This document shows positions 22,649-31,655 of a DNA stretch of 64,000 bases, piece after piece (positions within the stretch are counted from its first letter, which is position 1; each line of letters begins with the position of its first letter). The DNA is from Chrysochromulina tobinii (Eukaryota > Haptophyta > Prymnesiales > Chrysochromulinaceae), in contig JWZX01003263.1 in the NCBI GenBank assembly GCA_001275005.1, positions 1 through 64,000 of the forward strand, written 5' to 3'. The notes below the pieces were generated by a model. That model worked only from the letters and a program-made list of their open reading frames with translations. It was not told where the DNA came from and did no database searches. The translations under genes and the position numbers were made by a program.

Positions 22649-23214
22649 GCAGCGTCTGAGTCGAGCGTGCGTGAGCGCGGAGTCGATCTCGCGCGACAAA
22701 GCTGTACCTTTCGCGCCCGGAACGGATCATCCAAGCTCTGAGACGTCTGTGACTGTGTGCGCCCCGGCGTGTGGCTGTGAAACGCCTCTGTCTGTGCACA
22801 AAAGTAGTCTGCGAACGCCGCTTGCCGCGCGGGGGATTATAGCGCGTACTTGTAACTGTATCGTACTGCCGGATGAGAAAATCTCGTCTTGTCTCCATAC
22901 ACTCGACTGCACACTCCAGGAGAGGGGTCGAACATGGCATAACATCTATCTGTCTGGCCGTGCAGACTGCAGTTAGTAGAATAGTACGACTGCTATCTGC
23001 GACCACGTTAAAGCCGTAAGCATATGGTCCGTCTCACATGTCCCAGCTCCCGGGCATCGGCGACAACACCATGCATGAGCCAACAGCGGGTAGATGCCGT
23101 CCAAATCCAAAAATGGGTCCGGATCTTTCCGCACATATCGACGCTCGTGGTGCTGCCGAGATCCCCCTCAAGGTGAAGGTCCCCCTGGACCATGGACCAT
23201 GGGGTCCTCGCGTC
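22649..23214. other. Intergenic, two convergent 3' ends
   Basis: No supportable ORF. Lower GC and TGTAA-type sequence near 22850; possible 3' UTR of the secreted-protein gene. Confidence 0.4.
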
Positions 23215-24285
23215 CTACAACTGGTCCTCCACCTGGTCCTCCAACTGGTCCTCCACCTGGACACCATCATTCAGTTCCATAGCATCCACGTCGTCATTCC
23301 TCAGGCGCGTGTGCTGTCGCAATCGATCCCGACCCGAAGGATAGGCGGCGCGGCGCGCGTGCATCGAACCTCGCTGTAGGCGTGTCGTCCAGGGCACCAG
23401 CGATCGGGCTGCCCCCCCCCAAGCCTTGAGACGTGCCACGACGGGCGCCTGGACGCTGCACCGGTAGGCGAGGTAGCAGAGTAGCGCTACCGGTAGGAGA
23501 GCCAAGCCCAAGCCCAATGAGACGCCCAGCGCCAAGCTCTGTTGGGTGTTGAGGGTGTTGAATTCGGTGGTCCAGGTCGCCGCCGAGGCGTCGGCGGGCG
23601 TGAAGAACTCGGGACCGAAGTCGACCATATTTGGAACGCTCGCCGACATTGGAGGCAGCGGTGCGATCGTTTCCACACCCACACCGGGCGGCGGCCAGGG
23701 CGGGAACCGAGGCAATGAGCGCAGATAGCGATCATACAGCTCGGCCTCGTGCACGCTGCGAGGTGGCGAGGGCGATGGACGCGGCATATGCCACCAGGGT
23801 GGCGGCGATGGGACGGGTGCCGGAGGCCAGGGCACTGGTGGGGGGCGTTCAGGCGGCAGCTCTGGCGCAGGCGCGCGCGCTCTGCTTGGCGGTGGCGGTG
23901 GGTACGGTGGCAGCGTGAACTCGGGACAGCCGTTGTGCAGCAGGCATCGGTCCCCATCGTACTGCAGGCACCGGCTGGCAACCAGCGTGCGATTCACGCA
24001 GCACTCTTGGTCGTGCTCCAACCGCAATGACCACGTCTGTGGCTGGCCATCCACGGCAGCGTCGGCTCTCGGCTCGATGTTCTTGTCGCACCAGAACTGG
24101 CCCGGATCCCCCGCGACCCACGGAGGCACGTAGCAGTTGCTTGAGACCTCCTCGCAGAACGAGGCGTAGTAATTCAGACCATGGACGATGTTACGGCTGA
24201 AGCCGTAGACGAGGCATTTGCGATGCCCGTACCAGTTGTTCGTGCACGCGCCATGGCAAGTGATCTGGCCCTCGCACTTCGGCAT
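23215..24285 (-). CDS. Cys- and Pro-rich single-pass membrane protein
   Basis: 356 residues. The Cys-rich N-terminal domain (14 Cys in about 120 residues, including CHGACTNNWYGHRKC and CCVNRTLVASRC) is followed by a Pro-rich stalk (about 125-205). Then come an acidic segment, one membrane helix (about 251-273), a basic juxtamembrane part and an acidic tail ending in VEDQLEDQVEDQL. That tail is encoded by a GGTCCTCCA(C/A)CT tandem repeat. The topology suggests a cell-surface receptor or wall-linked protein. No signal peptide follows this ATG, so an upstream exon may be missing. No family name can be given. Confidence 0.6.
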   Translation of the reverse strand: MPKCEGQITCHGACTNNWYGHRKCLVYGFSRNIVHGLNYYASFCEEVSSNCYVPPWVAGDPGQFWCDKNIEPRADAAVDGQPQTWSLRLEHDQECCVNRTLVASRCLQYDGDRCLLHNGCPEFTLPPYPPPPPSRARAPAPELPPERPPPVPWPPAPVPSPPPWWHMPRPSPSPPRSVHEAELYDRYLRSLPRFPPWPPPGVGVETIAPLPPMSASVPNMVDFGPEFFTPADASAATWTTEFNTLNTQQSLALGVSLGLGLALLPVALLCYLAYRCSVQAPVVARLKAWGGAARSLVPWTTRLQRGSMHARRAAYPSGRDRLRQHTRLRNDDVDAMELNDGVQVEDQLEDQVEDQL

Positions 24286-24781
24286 GGCGTTTTCTAAATG
24301 GCGATCTAAAGGACGCTCCGCGCAGGCGATCAGATACCGGGCGTGCCGGGTGCGCCCCTTCCCTTGGGACCTGTAAACTTCAAGGAGTCATCGAGAAAAT
24401 TAGGCCGCACGTGTCTAAAATAGACATTGCATGCAAGGCGCAGATTAAACTTCCGAAGGTTTCATCATGTTCGCCTCAAACATCCACCAAGTCCTCCACG
24501 CGCCATACAATCGTCATCCAATCGTCGCGAGATAAATTGACGCACCCCGGATTCTCGATGTCGCACCCACATGACCGGTCGGGTGGGAGGCCCCTCACCC
24601 CTTCCTGTGGCCTGTGCGCCTGCTATGTCTTCTCAGCTAAGCCACACGGGATTCGGCCCCGCTGCCTCCGACGGCATGACTGCAAACCTGTCGACCGCCT
24701 CTATCCGCATGGGATGGACTCACTCGATCTAGACTCTAGCATGTTTCGCCATGTTTCGCCATTCCGCATTCGGTGTTGGGT
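24286..24781. other. Intergenic containing dispersed repeat copy 1
   Basis: Between the upstream side of the membrane-protein gene and the 3' side of the Sel1-RING gene. The only notable content is the direct repeat at 24481-24717. Confidence 0.5.
24481..24717. repeat. Dispersed direct repeat, copy 1
   Basis: Matches 27345-27563 over almost its whole length in the same orientation (for example CCTGTGGCCTGTGCGCCTGC and GGATTCGGCCCCGCTGCC), apart from short indels. It lies just downstream of the Sel1-RING gene. Confidence 0.85.
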
Positions 24782-26842
24782 TTAAACCACCCGTGCCATC
24801 ACCCATTGCTGGACGGGCTCGCGACAGTACGGACAAATCTTCATGTTGGCCGCGCAGCACTCGCACGCGAGCAGATGGCCACACGGCACCGCAAGGTGCG
24901 ACTTGGACCCCACCATGCACACGATGCACGTGGTCTGGCCACCGATGGTCGATTCGGGCGCCTCGTTGTGCACACGGCCGGTGATGTTGCCCACGTCGGC
25001 AAGCGTCAGATGCCTCTCCGCTGGCATCAAACCTGCAGCCGGTGCTGGGGCCGTTGGCAGCTCAGGGGCAGGGGTCGGAGGATGCACGGTAGTCAGGCCG
25101 CGCCCACCGCGCCCTCCACGCCCTCCACGCCCCCCTCGCCCGCCGCGGCCAGCGCTTTCTGCCACAGCCAGCGCCACTGCGCGCTCCACCTCCGCGCGCT
25201 CCACCTCCGCCCTCTCCGCCTCGACCCTCGCCTCCACGTCTCTCTCCACTGCCAGCTCTCCTTCTGCCTCCGCCCTCTCCGCCTCCGCCCTCTGCACCGC
25301 CAAGCAGTGAGCCTCTGCCTCAGCCTCGTTTGCCCGCGCTGCCTCCGCCTTGGCGGCCTCGTGCGCTGCCGCCCGTGCTGCCGCCTCTTCGGCCACCTTC
25401 ACCACCTGCTCAGCCGGCGCCTGCTGAGCCGCCGAAGCCGCAGCCGCAGCGGCAGTCTCCGCGGCTGCCGCCTCTGCTGCAGCGGTTGCCTTTACGCCCT
25501 CCTCCTCGATCTTCTCTTCTGCCACCAAATCCACTTCTGTCGGCTCTAACGGCGGCGCCGACAAGCTGGTGGCCGCCTCGCCTGCGGCTGTCGTCGTCAC
25601 TTTACCCTTTTTCGCCTTCTTCTTTGCCTTCTTGGACGCCTTTTCGGCTCTCGCTTCCTCCTCAGCGATCAGGCTTGCCATCATCGCGTCGGCACGCGCC
25701 TGCTTGTCGTCGCGCGAGAGGCCGCCTCGAGCGCCGCCAGCCACGACGGACGCGCCAACTGCACTGGACGCTGCTGCGGCGCATGATATGGCGCTGTGCT
25801 GGGTCGCAGCCATAATTGCAAGTTGGCCCTGCGCCTCGGCATGACCCTGGTCCGCAGCGAGCCTGAACAGCGCCGCAGCCCGCGTATCATCTTCGGCCAC
25901 ACCGCGTCCGACAAGGTGCATGTATCCAAGTGAGCACTGCGCCATGGCAAAGCTCTGGTCCGCAGCGAGCTTGAACAGCGCCGCAGCCCGCGTATCATCT
26001 TGGGCCACACCGCGTCCGTCAAGGCGCATGAGTCCAAGATAGCACTGCGCCGCGGCATTGCCCTGGTCCGCAGCGAGCTGAAGCAGCGCCGCAGCCCGCT
26101 TGTCATCTTGGGCCACACCGCGTCCGTCCAAGTGCATGCCTGCAAGTTCGAACTGCGCCGGAACATTGCCCTGGTCCGCAGCGAGCTTGAACAGCGCCGC
26201 AGCCCGCTTGTCATCTTGGGCCACACCACGTCCATCACGGTGCATGTGTCCAAGTGAGCACTGCGCTGCGCCAAAGTCCTGGTCCGCAGCAAGCTTGAAC
26301 AGCGCCCCAGCCCTTTCGTAATCTTGAGCCACACCGCGTCCATCACGGTGCATGGCTCCAAGATAGCACTGCGCCGCGGCAGCGCCCTGGTCCGCAGCGA
26401 GCTGGAACAGCTCTGCGGCCCGTTTGTAATCTTTGGCCACTCCGCGTCCGTCATGGTGCATGACTCCAAGATCGCTCTGCGCCGCGGCAACACCCTGGTC
26501 CGCAGCGAGCTTGAACAGCGCCGCAGCACGCTTGTCATCTTGGGCCGCACCGAGTCCGTTACGGTGCATGCGTGCAAGTTCGCACTGCGCCGCGGCATGA
26601 CCCTGGTCCGCAGCGAGCTTGAACAGCGCCGCAGCCCGCTTGTCATCTTGGGCCACACCGCGTCCGTCCAAGTGCATGCCTGCAAGTTCGCACTGCGCCG
26701 CGGCATCGTGTGGATTCTCGTCGTTCGCGTTGTAGAGAGTGAGAAGACGCGTGCGCGTGGCAGCGTCGATCGGAGCGAGCGTGGCGGCGTCGCTCGACTG
26801 CAGGCTGGACCCGACAGTGGAAGACGTTCCGGCGGACAACAT
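24782..26842 (-). CDS. Sel1-repeat protein with C-terminal RING finger
   Basis: 686 residues from ATG 26842; the frame is open 28 codons further upstream but has no earlier ATG. Eight full Sel1-type repeats of 36 residues (AAAQCELAGMHLDGRGVAQDDK... pattern) plus a partial ninth fill about residues 45-350. An Ala/Glu/Lys coiled-coil-like region follows, then a Gly-Arg run, and a C3HC4 RING near the end (CIVCMVGSKSHLAVPCGH...CPYC), of the IAP/MULAN-like C-terminal type. It is predicted to be an E3 ubiquitin ligase whose Sel1 solenoid recruits substrate. The 108-bp DNA repeats are very alike, suggesting recent expansion or conversion. No intron. Flanked by the two copies of a 220-240 bp direct repeat. 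Confidence 0.85.
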   Translation of the reverse strand: MLSAGTSSTVGSSLQSSDAATLAPIDAATRTRLLTLYNANDENPHDAAAQCELAGMHLDGRGVAQDDKRAAALFKLAADQGHAAAQCELARMHRNGLGAAQDDKRAAALFKLAADQGVAAAQSDLGVMHHDGRGVAKDYKRAAELFQLAADQGAAAAQCYLGAMHRDGRGVAQDYERAGALFKLAADQDFGAAQCSLGHMHRDGRGVAQDDKRAAALFKLAADQGNVPAQFELAGMHLDGRGVAQDDKRAAALLQLAADQGNAAAQCYLGLMRLDGRGVAQDDTRAAALFKLAADQSFAMAQCSLGYMHLVGRGVAEDDTRAAALFRLAADQGHAEAQGQLAIMAATQHSAISCAAAASSAVGASVVAGGARGGLSRDDKQARADAMMASLIAEEEARAEKASKKAKKKAKKGKVTTTAAGEAATSLSAPPLEPTEVDLVAEEKIEEEGVKATAAAEAAAAETAAAAAASAAQQAPAEQVVKVAEEAAARAAAHEAAKAEAARANEAEAEAHCLAVQRAEAERAEAEGELAVERDVEARVEAERAEVERAEVERAVALAVAESAGRGGRGGRGGRGGRGGRGLTTVHPPTPAPELPTAPAPAAGLMPAERHLTLADVGNITGRVHNEAPESTIGGQTTCIVCMVGSKSHLAVPCGHLLACECCAANMKICPYCREPVQQWVMARVV

Positions 26843-27478
26843 TAGCGACGGCGCTCTCGCGGCGCACAGGCGCCTGGGCAACTCTGCTTGAGTGGAACTC
26901 TGTGCTGTCAACTTGCATGCATGCAAAAAAGATACGAGGGTTTTGGCAACGAGGCTGTCCCCCCAACACGATACTGAAGTCTTCTGTTATATTTTATTAC
27001 CTCTTCGGCTGATACGTGCAAAGTCGATGGGACTCGGCGACGGCTCGCACGCCATCGGAACGGGAGGATGATTCGGAAGGGCACCGTTCTCTTTGTGGCG
27101 AAGGACTCGAAGTCGGTGTGCTGGGTGGCATGGCGACGAGGAGCAGGCGGACGGAGCAGCAGCGCATGCAAAAAGCCTGCGATTGCGCTAAAGAAGACGT
27201 GCGAGACCCGGAAGTGCGCAGCTCAGAGAAAACGAATGGAAATTTCCTTTTAGCTTTTTATCGAGTCAATCGTGAATCGAGTGACAACGCGGCCGCACTG
27301 GAATTTGGTCACATACTAGCTAGCAGCTAGCTAGCAGCTGTAAACATCCACCAAGTCCACATCCCTCCACGCGCCATACAATCGTCATCCAATCGTGCGG
27401 TCGCACCCAACATGAGTCATGACCGGTCGGGTGGGAGGCCCCACCCCTTCCTGTGGCCTGTGCGCCTGCTATGTCTTC
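26843..27478. other. Intergenic between Sel1-RING and coiled-coil genes
   Basis: No supportable ORF. It contains the imperfect palindromic run AGCTAGCTAGCAGCTAG near 27315-27340 and the first part of dispersed repeat copy 2. Confidence 0.5.
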
Positions 27479-27563
27479 TCAGCTACGCCACACGGGATTC
27501 GGCCCCGCTGCCTCCGACGGCATGACTGCAAACCCGTCGACCGCCTCTATCCGCATGGGATGG
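27345..27563. repeat. Dispersed direct repeat, copy 2
   Basis: Second copy of 24481-24717. It overlaps the last roughly 85 coding bases of the coiled-coil gene, so the repeat supplies the C-terminus and stop of that protein. Confidence 0.85.
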
Positions 27564-30500
27564 TCGCTACCGCTACCGCTGCAGCTGCCCATGAATGCCA
27601 ACCGCTCGCCACCGCTGAGCCCTTGGAGATCGGCCGCCGGGCGCCACGAGATCGGCGTCCTCGTCTTGGAGATCCCGTGGTGATCGTGGGGGGATCGTGT
27701 GGAGATCTCGTGGCCAGAGGCACCAGGGAGGGCTTGTGCACGTGAGGGCGCCGTGACGGGCGCACTCGTTGGGCGATTGTCAAGCACTGGCTCTGCGGCC
27801 GGGGACTGCGGCGGCGGGGGTGGCTCAGCGTCATAATACGGTGTCTTGGGCTCCTTGATCACAAAGGGGGTGTTCGCGCGCCGGCGGGGTTCCCGGAGTG
27901 TCTCCATGAAGAGAACCTGGCGCCCTCGACCAAAGGTCCCTAGAATGGTTACGAATTGTCGCGGTGAGATCGTAGCGAGATCGTAGCGAGATCACAGGTC
28001 GCGGTGAGATTTGAGCGAGGCTGCAGTGAGATTGCAGCGAGATTGTAGCGAGATCATGAACGCCTTGCATTGGCGTGCTCCATCAGTGAATCCATCAGTG
28101 ACACCATCAGTGGACACCATCAAACGCAATCAAGAGCACAATCATTTGGTCTCATGTCGTCGTCCAGGCATACCTTCACGCAGCGCAAGGTCATGCACAG
28201 CCTTCAGTCGATCGATCTCTCGCTGCAGGCGATCGCCTTCGCGCCCTTTCGCCGCGACGACGCGTCCAATCTGAGCATGCATCGTCTCCTCGAGCTCCAC
28301 CTGATGAGAGGGGCAATCAGAGGTCATCAGAGGCACCTCGAGCTCCACCTGATGAGAGGGGCAATCGGCGTGGATCGTCTCCTCGAGCTCCACCTACCAG
28401 TGTGCACGTAATTGTGCCCGGATTGGTGCCCAATCAGTCGCAATCAGTGTGCCAGTCCGACACACAAGCAGGGTGCGACCAAACAATCAGTTGCCCCCAC
28501 CCACGAACCAGCCGCATTCACAGAGCCGCAACCCTCTCCACAGAGAATCCTCATCACCTCAATGGCATCCCAGCTTGTGTGCATGCAGCTCACTAGCAGC
28601 TCACCTTGTTTGCATGCAGCTGCTCGTGCGCACCCCGCAGCTGCATCAGCTGCCCGTGATAGTCATCGCGCTCATGCGACGCCTGCGCGAGCGCCCGCCG
28701 CAGCGCCTCCACCTCCGTTGCATGCGCACGCTCAGTTCTCGTGAGCTCAATCTCAGCCTGCGAGGTCGTATCTGCCACCTCGGCGCGCCAGAGCCGTTTC
28801 GCGCGGGAATTGTCGTTGAGTGCCTCGCGAAGCTCGGCCTCGAGATTCTTCACGTGCTCCGTCGCCTGTGTTCACGCGTCCGAGGCAGCACTCGCGTGAA
28901 CACAAGGCAGCGCTCGCGCAGCTCACAGGTCGGCCATCCAAATCTCCACCAATCTTCAATCAACGGCCCTGCATCGCCATCAATCTGTGGAGACTTGCAA
29001 GGAGATGCGATGCACAGCACACCTGCCCGAGCTCGCGATCAAGACGCAATCCAGACGCAATCAAGACTTGCAAGGAGATGCACACCTGCCCGAGCTCGCG
29101 CTGCGCCGTCCTGAGCGCCTCTTCGAGCGACTTCTTCTCATCGGCCAGCCGCCGCCGCTCAGCCTCGATCGTGTGCTCAGCACGGCGCGTCTGCGAGTGC
29201 GCGAGAGCACGCAGAGAGGCACATTCAGAGGCACTCAGAGAGGCACTCAGAGACGCAGAGAGGCACATTCAGAGGCACTCAGAGAGGCACACTCAGAGGC
29301 ACTCACGACGTAATCACTCGACGCACCTCAGCGAGCGCGGCAGCCTCAAGCTGCTCGATGGTCCCAGCACTCTCGAGCTCGAGCACCTGATGAGGGAGGT
29401 CATCAGAGGGTCATCAGTGGCAATCAGATGGTCCCGCAGCGCTCTCGAGCTCTCGAGCTCCGGCACCGTGAGCTCATTAAGCAGCGTGCGCTCCGCAATT
29501 GCATGCTCGTGGTCCAGATGGCCTGATGAGGGAGGCATTTAGTGGCCATCGGTTTGTGGTCAGGGGAGCTCCAACCTCCCATGAGGGAGGTCATCGGAGG
29601 TCATCGCAGGTCAGGGGAGCTCCAACCTTCTATGAGGGAGGTCATCGGAGGTCATCGCAGGTCAGGGGAGCTCCAACCTCCCATGAGGGAGGTCATCGGA
29701 GGTCATCGCAGGTCAGGGGAGCTCCAACCTTCTATGAGGGAGGTCATCGGAGGTCATCGCAGGTCAGGGGAGCTCCAACCTCCAATGAGGGAGGTCATCG
29801 GAGGGCCATCAGAGGGCCATCAGAGGGCCATCAGAGGGCCATCAGAGGGCCATCAGAGGGCCATTAGAGGGCCATCAGAGGGCCATTACCGAAGCTTGTG
29901 GCCGCGCGCTCCCATTGCGCCTGTGCCTCGCCCGCATGTACTGCATGCACTGCATTGGCCTCGTGCTCGAGCTGCTCGGCGGTCGAGCGTACCAGCGCGG
30001 CCGCCTTGAGCACGTGCAGCACGATCGCGCGTGCACAGAGCCCAGCGAGTTGCGTAGGCCAGACGGTGCGGCCGAGCTCGGCGGTCGCCTCGTGCTCGGC
30101 ACGGCGCGAGGCCTCGCGGGCCGTGGCTGACTCAGCGAGGGCGCCGTCCAAAGAGGCGCGTAGCTTGGCGATGGAGTCCTGCCGAGGCGCGAAGACGTCA
30201 CTCGCCACCGTCCTCAGGCCCAATGAAGGCGGGGCTCTCATCCTGGGCGGCGAGCGCCGGTATGCTGCCGCCGCCGCCGCCGCTCCCGCTGCGGCCGCCG
30301 CCGCCGCCGCTGCCGAGGACATCTCGTAAATCTCGTTCCCCGGCGGCGCGGACGGTGCCGCAAAGATGGCGTGCGGGTCCGCCTGCATGGCCGCAGCGGC
30401 GGAGACCGCCGCGGACGGCCAGCCCGGTAGCCCGTTCCCGTGCGCATCCTGTAAGGGAGCAGCTTGCGGCTTGTGCGCGCCCGGCATGGCGCCCGGGAAT

Positions 30501-30820
30501 CCAAAGGAGACCCGACGTCCAGAGACAGGGCCATGTGCTTGTCGGGTGTCTGCGGTGCGTACGGGGACGACTTGGGGGTAGCTCGCAGATCGCTGAACGG
30601 CACCGTGCTTGGCGAGTTGCAGGTCACGTTGAAGGGCTCCGCCCCATGGCGAATGCTGGTCGGCGCGTACGCTGGGCGCAACCAACCGATGGCCGTGGCC
30701 GGTCGCGTAGTGGATGTTGCTGATCGAGGAGGCCAATGAGCTGGTGCGGAGTGGAATTGCGCCCGGGTGAGGGCTTCGCAGCATGCGCTCCCAGATCTGC
30801 CTGGAGCGCTCCTCCGCCAT
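27479..30820 (-). CDS. Coiled-coil protein with disordered N-terminus
   Basis: Seven exons with closed phases: 30820-29890, 29522-29467, 29386-29327, 29190-29086, 28865-28605, 28300-28174 and 27924-27479 (661 residues). The start MAEERSRQIWERM is the first in-frame ATG. Residues up to about 200 are Pro/Ala/Ser-rich with a poly-Ala run. Exons 1 (end) to 6 encode an almost continuous coiled coil (for example EAERRRLADEKKSLEEALR, KNLEAELREALNDNSRAKR). The tail is Pro-rich. It is probably a cytoskeletal or centrosomal structural protein; no motor or other domain is seen. Introns 1-6 carry the densest repeat structure in the window, including three successive GTGGAGCTCGAGG exon-edge copies. Confidence 0.7.
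27957..28055 (-). repeat. GAGATTGTAGC array in intron 6
   Basis: About nine imperfect 11-mers of GCGAGAT(C/T)GTA type on the plus strand inside intron 27925-28173. The core GAGATTGC recurs in the carrier-gene intron at 50640-50841. Confidence 0.7.
28301..28604 (-). repeat. Intron 5 with three tandem acceptor copies
   Basis: On the coding strand an AG followed by GTGGAGCTCGAGG occurs three times (exon-edge copies starting at 28393, 28348 and 28300). They are separated by short CTGATTGCCCCTCTCATCAG-type segments. Only the last copy leads into the open exon 6 in phase. Confidence 0.85.
29523..29889 (-). repeat. Intron 1: five 51-bp copies plus 11-mer array
   Basis: Five copies of a 51-bp unit start with GGGGAGCTCCAACCT at 29563, 29614, 29665, 29716 and 29767. 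They alternate two variants (CTCCCATG / CTTCTATG), giving a 102-bp higher-order period. From about 29803 to 29884 an 11-mer GAGGGCCATCA is repeated about eight times up to the 5' splice site. Confidence 0.9.
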
Positions 30821-31655
30821 GCGAACGATTCGTGTGGACTCGCTTGACTGTCTGTGAGTCCAGATGAGTCGGTGTCGCGGGAGCCCAGGTGCCTGCGAGA
30901 GCAACGGCTCTCTGTCCCCTATCGATGAAAACTTGATTTTCGACAAACTTGCTCCGCATGCACGTAGAGTTACGAAAAGCGCCGTCCTGGTGATTTCGTA
31001 AGTCGACGCGCGCTCGAGGGGAGTCGTGTGTGTCCGGTGTGTTATTCCAGAACACCGGTTCGACCTTTTCAGCCCGGCGTCCGAGAGGGACCAAGTCTAC
31101 AGCATACAGGCCGCTGGACCCCGCCCCCAAGGTAATATATGTCATGTATTGTGTGAAACTAGTCCTAAAAAAGCACCGCGGCGCGTGAACACACACCGTG
31201 ACACTCAATGAAAGACGCTGCACGTTGATACCTCTCTCATTAGTACATTGAGCGAGTCCTCAAGATCATCTCGAAGGGTCTGGAGGCGAGGTCGGCTGGC
31301 GCCCTGAGGTGCCCTGATATGGCATCATTACATATCAAGCAAGCCTAAAGCCCCAGTCCCCGTCGCTCGTTCCGTGAGCGAGGCCGCATACGCACACATG
31401 CCGCAGTTCACGCAAATGGCAGGGGGCTGGCGCTGCCACAGGGGGCTGGCGCCGCTACAGGGGGCTCGTTTTCCTCGGCCGCAGCATTCACCCAGAGTCA
31501 ACATCTGTCGGGAGGCGCTGCGGCGGCCAGCGGACGTGGTGGTGGTGCAAGCGCAAGCGCGGTCGTAGCTGGCCTGGTTGACGTTCTGCCGTCGGCAGAT
31601 GCGGTAGGGCGTGCCGCCGACACGGTCGGCCGCGTCGCCTTTATCGACAGCCGTT
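30821..31655. other. Intergenic between two minus-strand genes
   Basis: Upstream of the coiled-coil gene and downstream of the receptor kinase. A 199-codon open frame (30624-31223, -) has no coding-like composition and overlaps exon 1 of the coiled-coil gene. Two CAGGGGGCTGGCGC copies lie near 31420-31465. Confidence 0.4.

Noticed and set aside
25681-26706. Second minus-strand ORF and plus-strand ORFs over the Sel1 repeats
   Set aside because: Shadow frames of the 108-bp Sel1 DNA repeat with no coding features of their own.
29523-29889. CRISPR-like array
   Set aside because: Units are directly contiguous 51-bp and 11-bp tandems without variable spacers, inside a spliceosomal intron of a eukaryotic gene.
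30624-31223. 199-codon minus-strand ORF upstream of the coiled-coil gene
   Set aside because: It overlaps exon 1 of the coiled-coil gene in another frame and shows no domain or coding-like composition.
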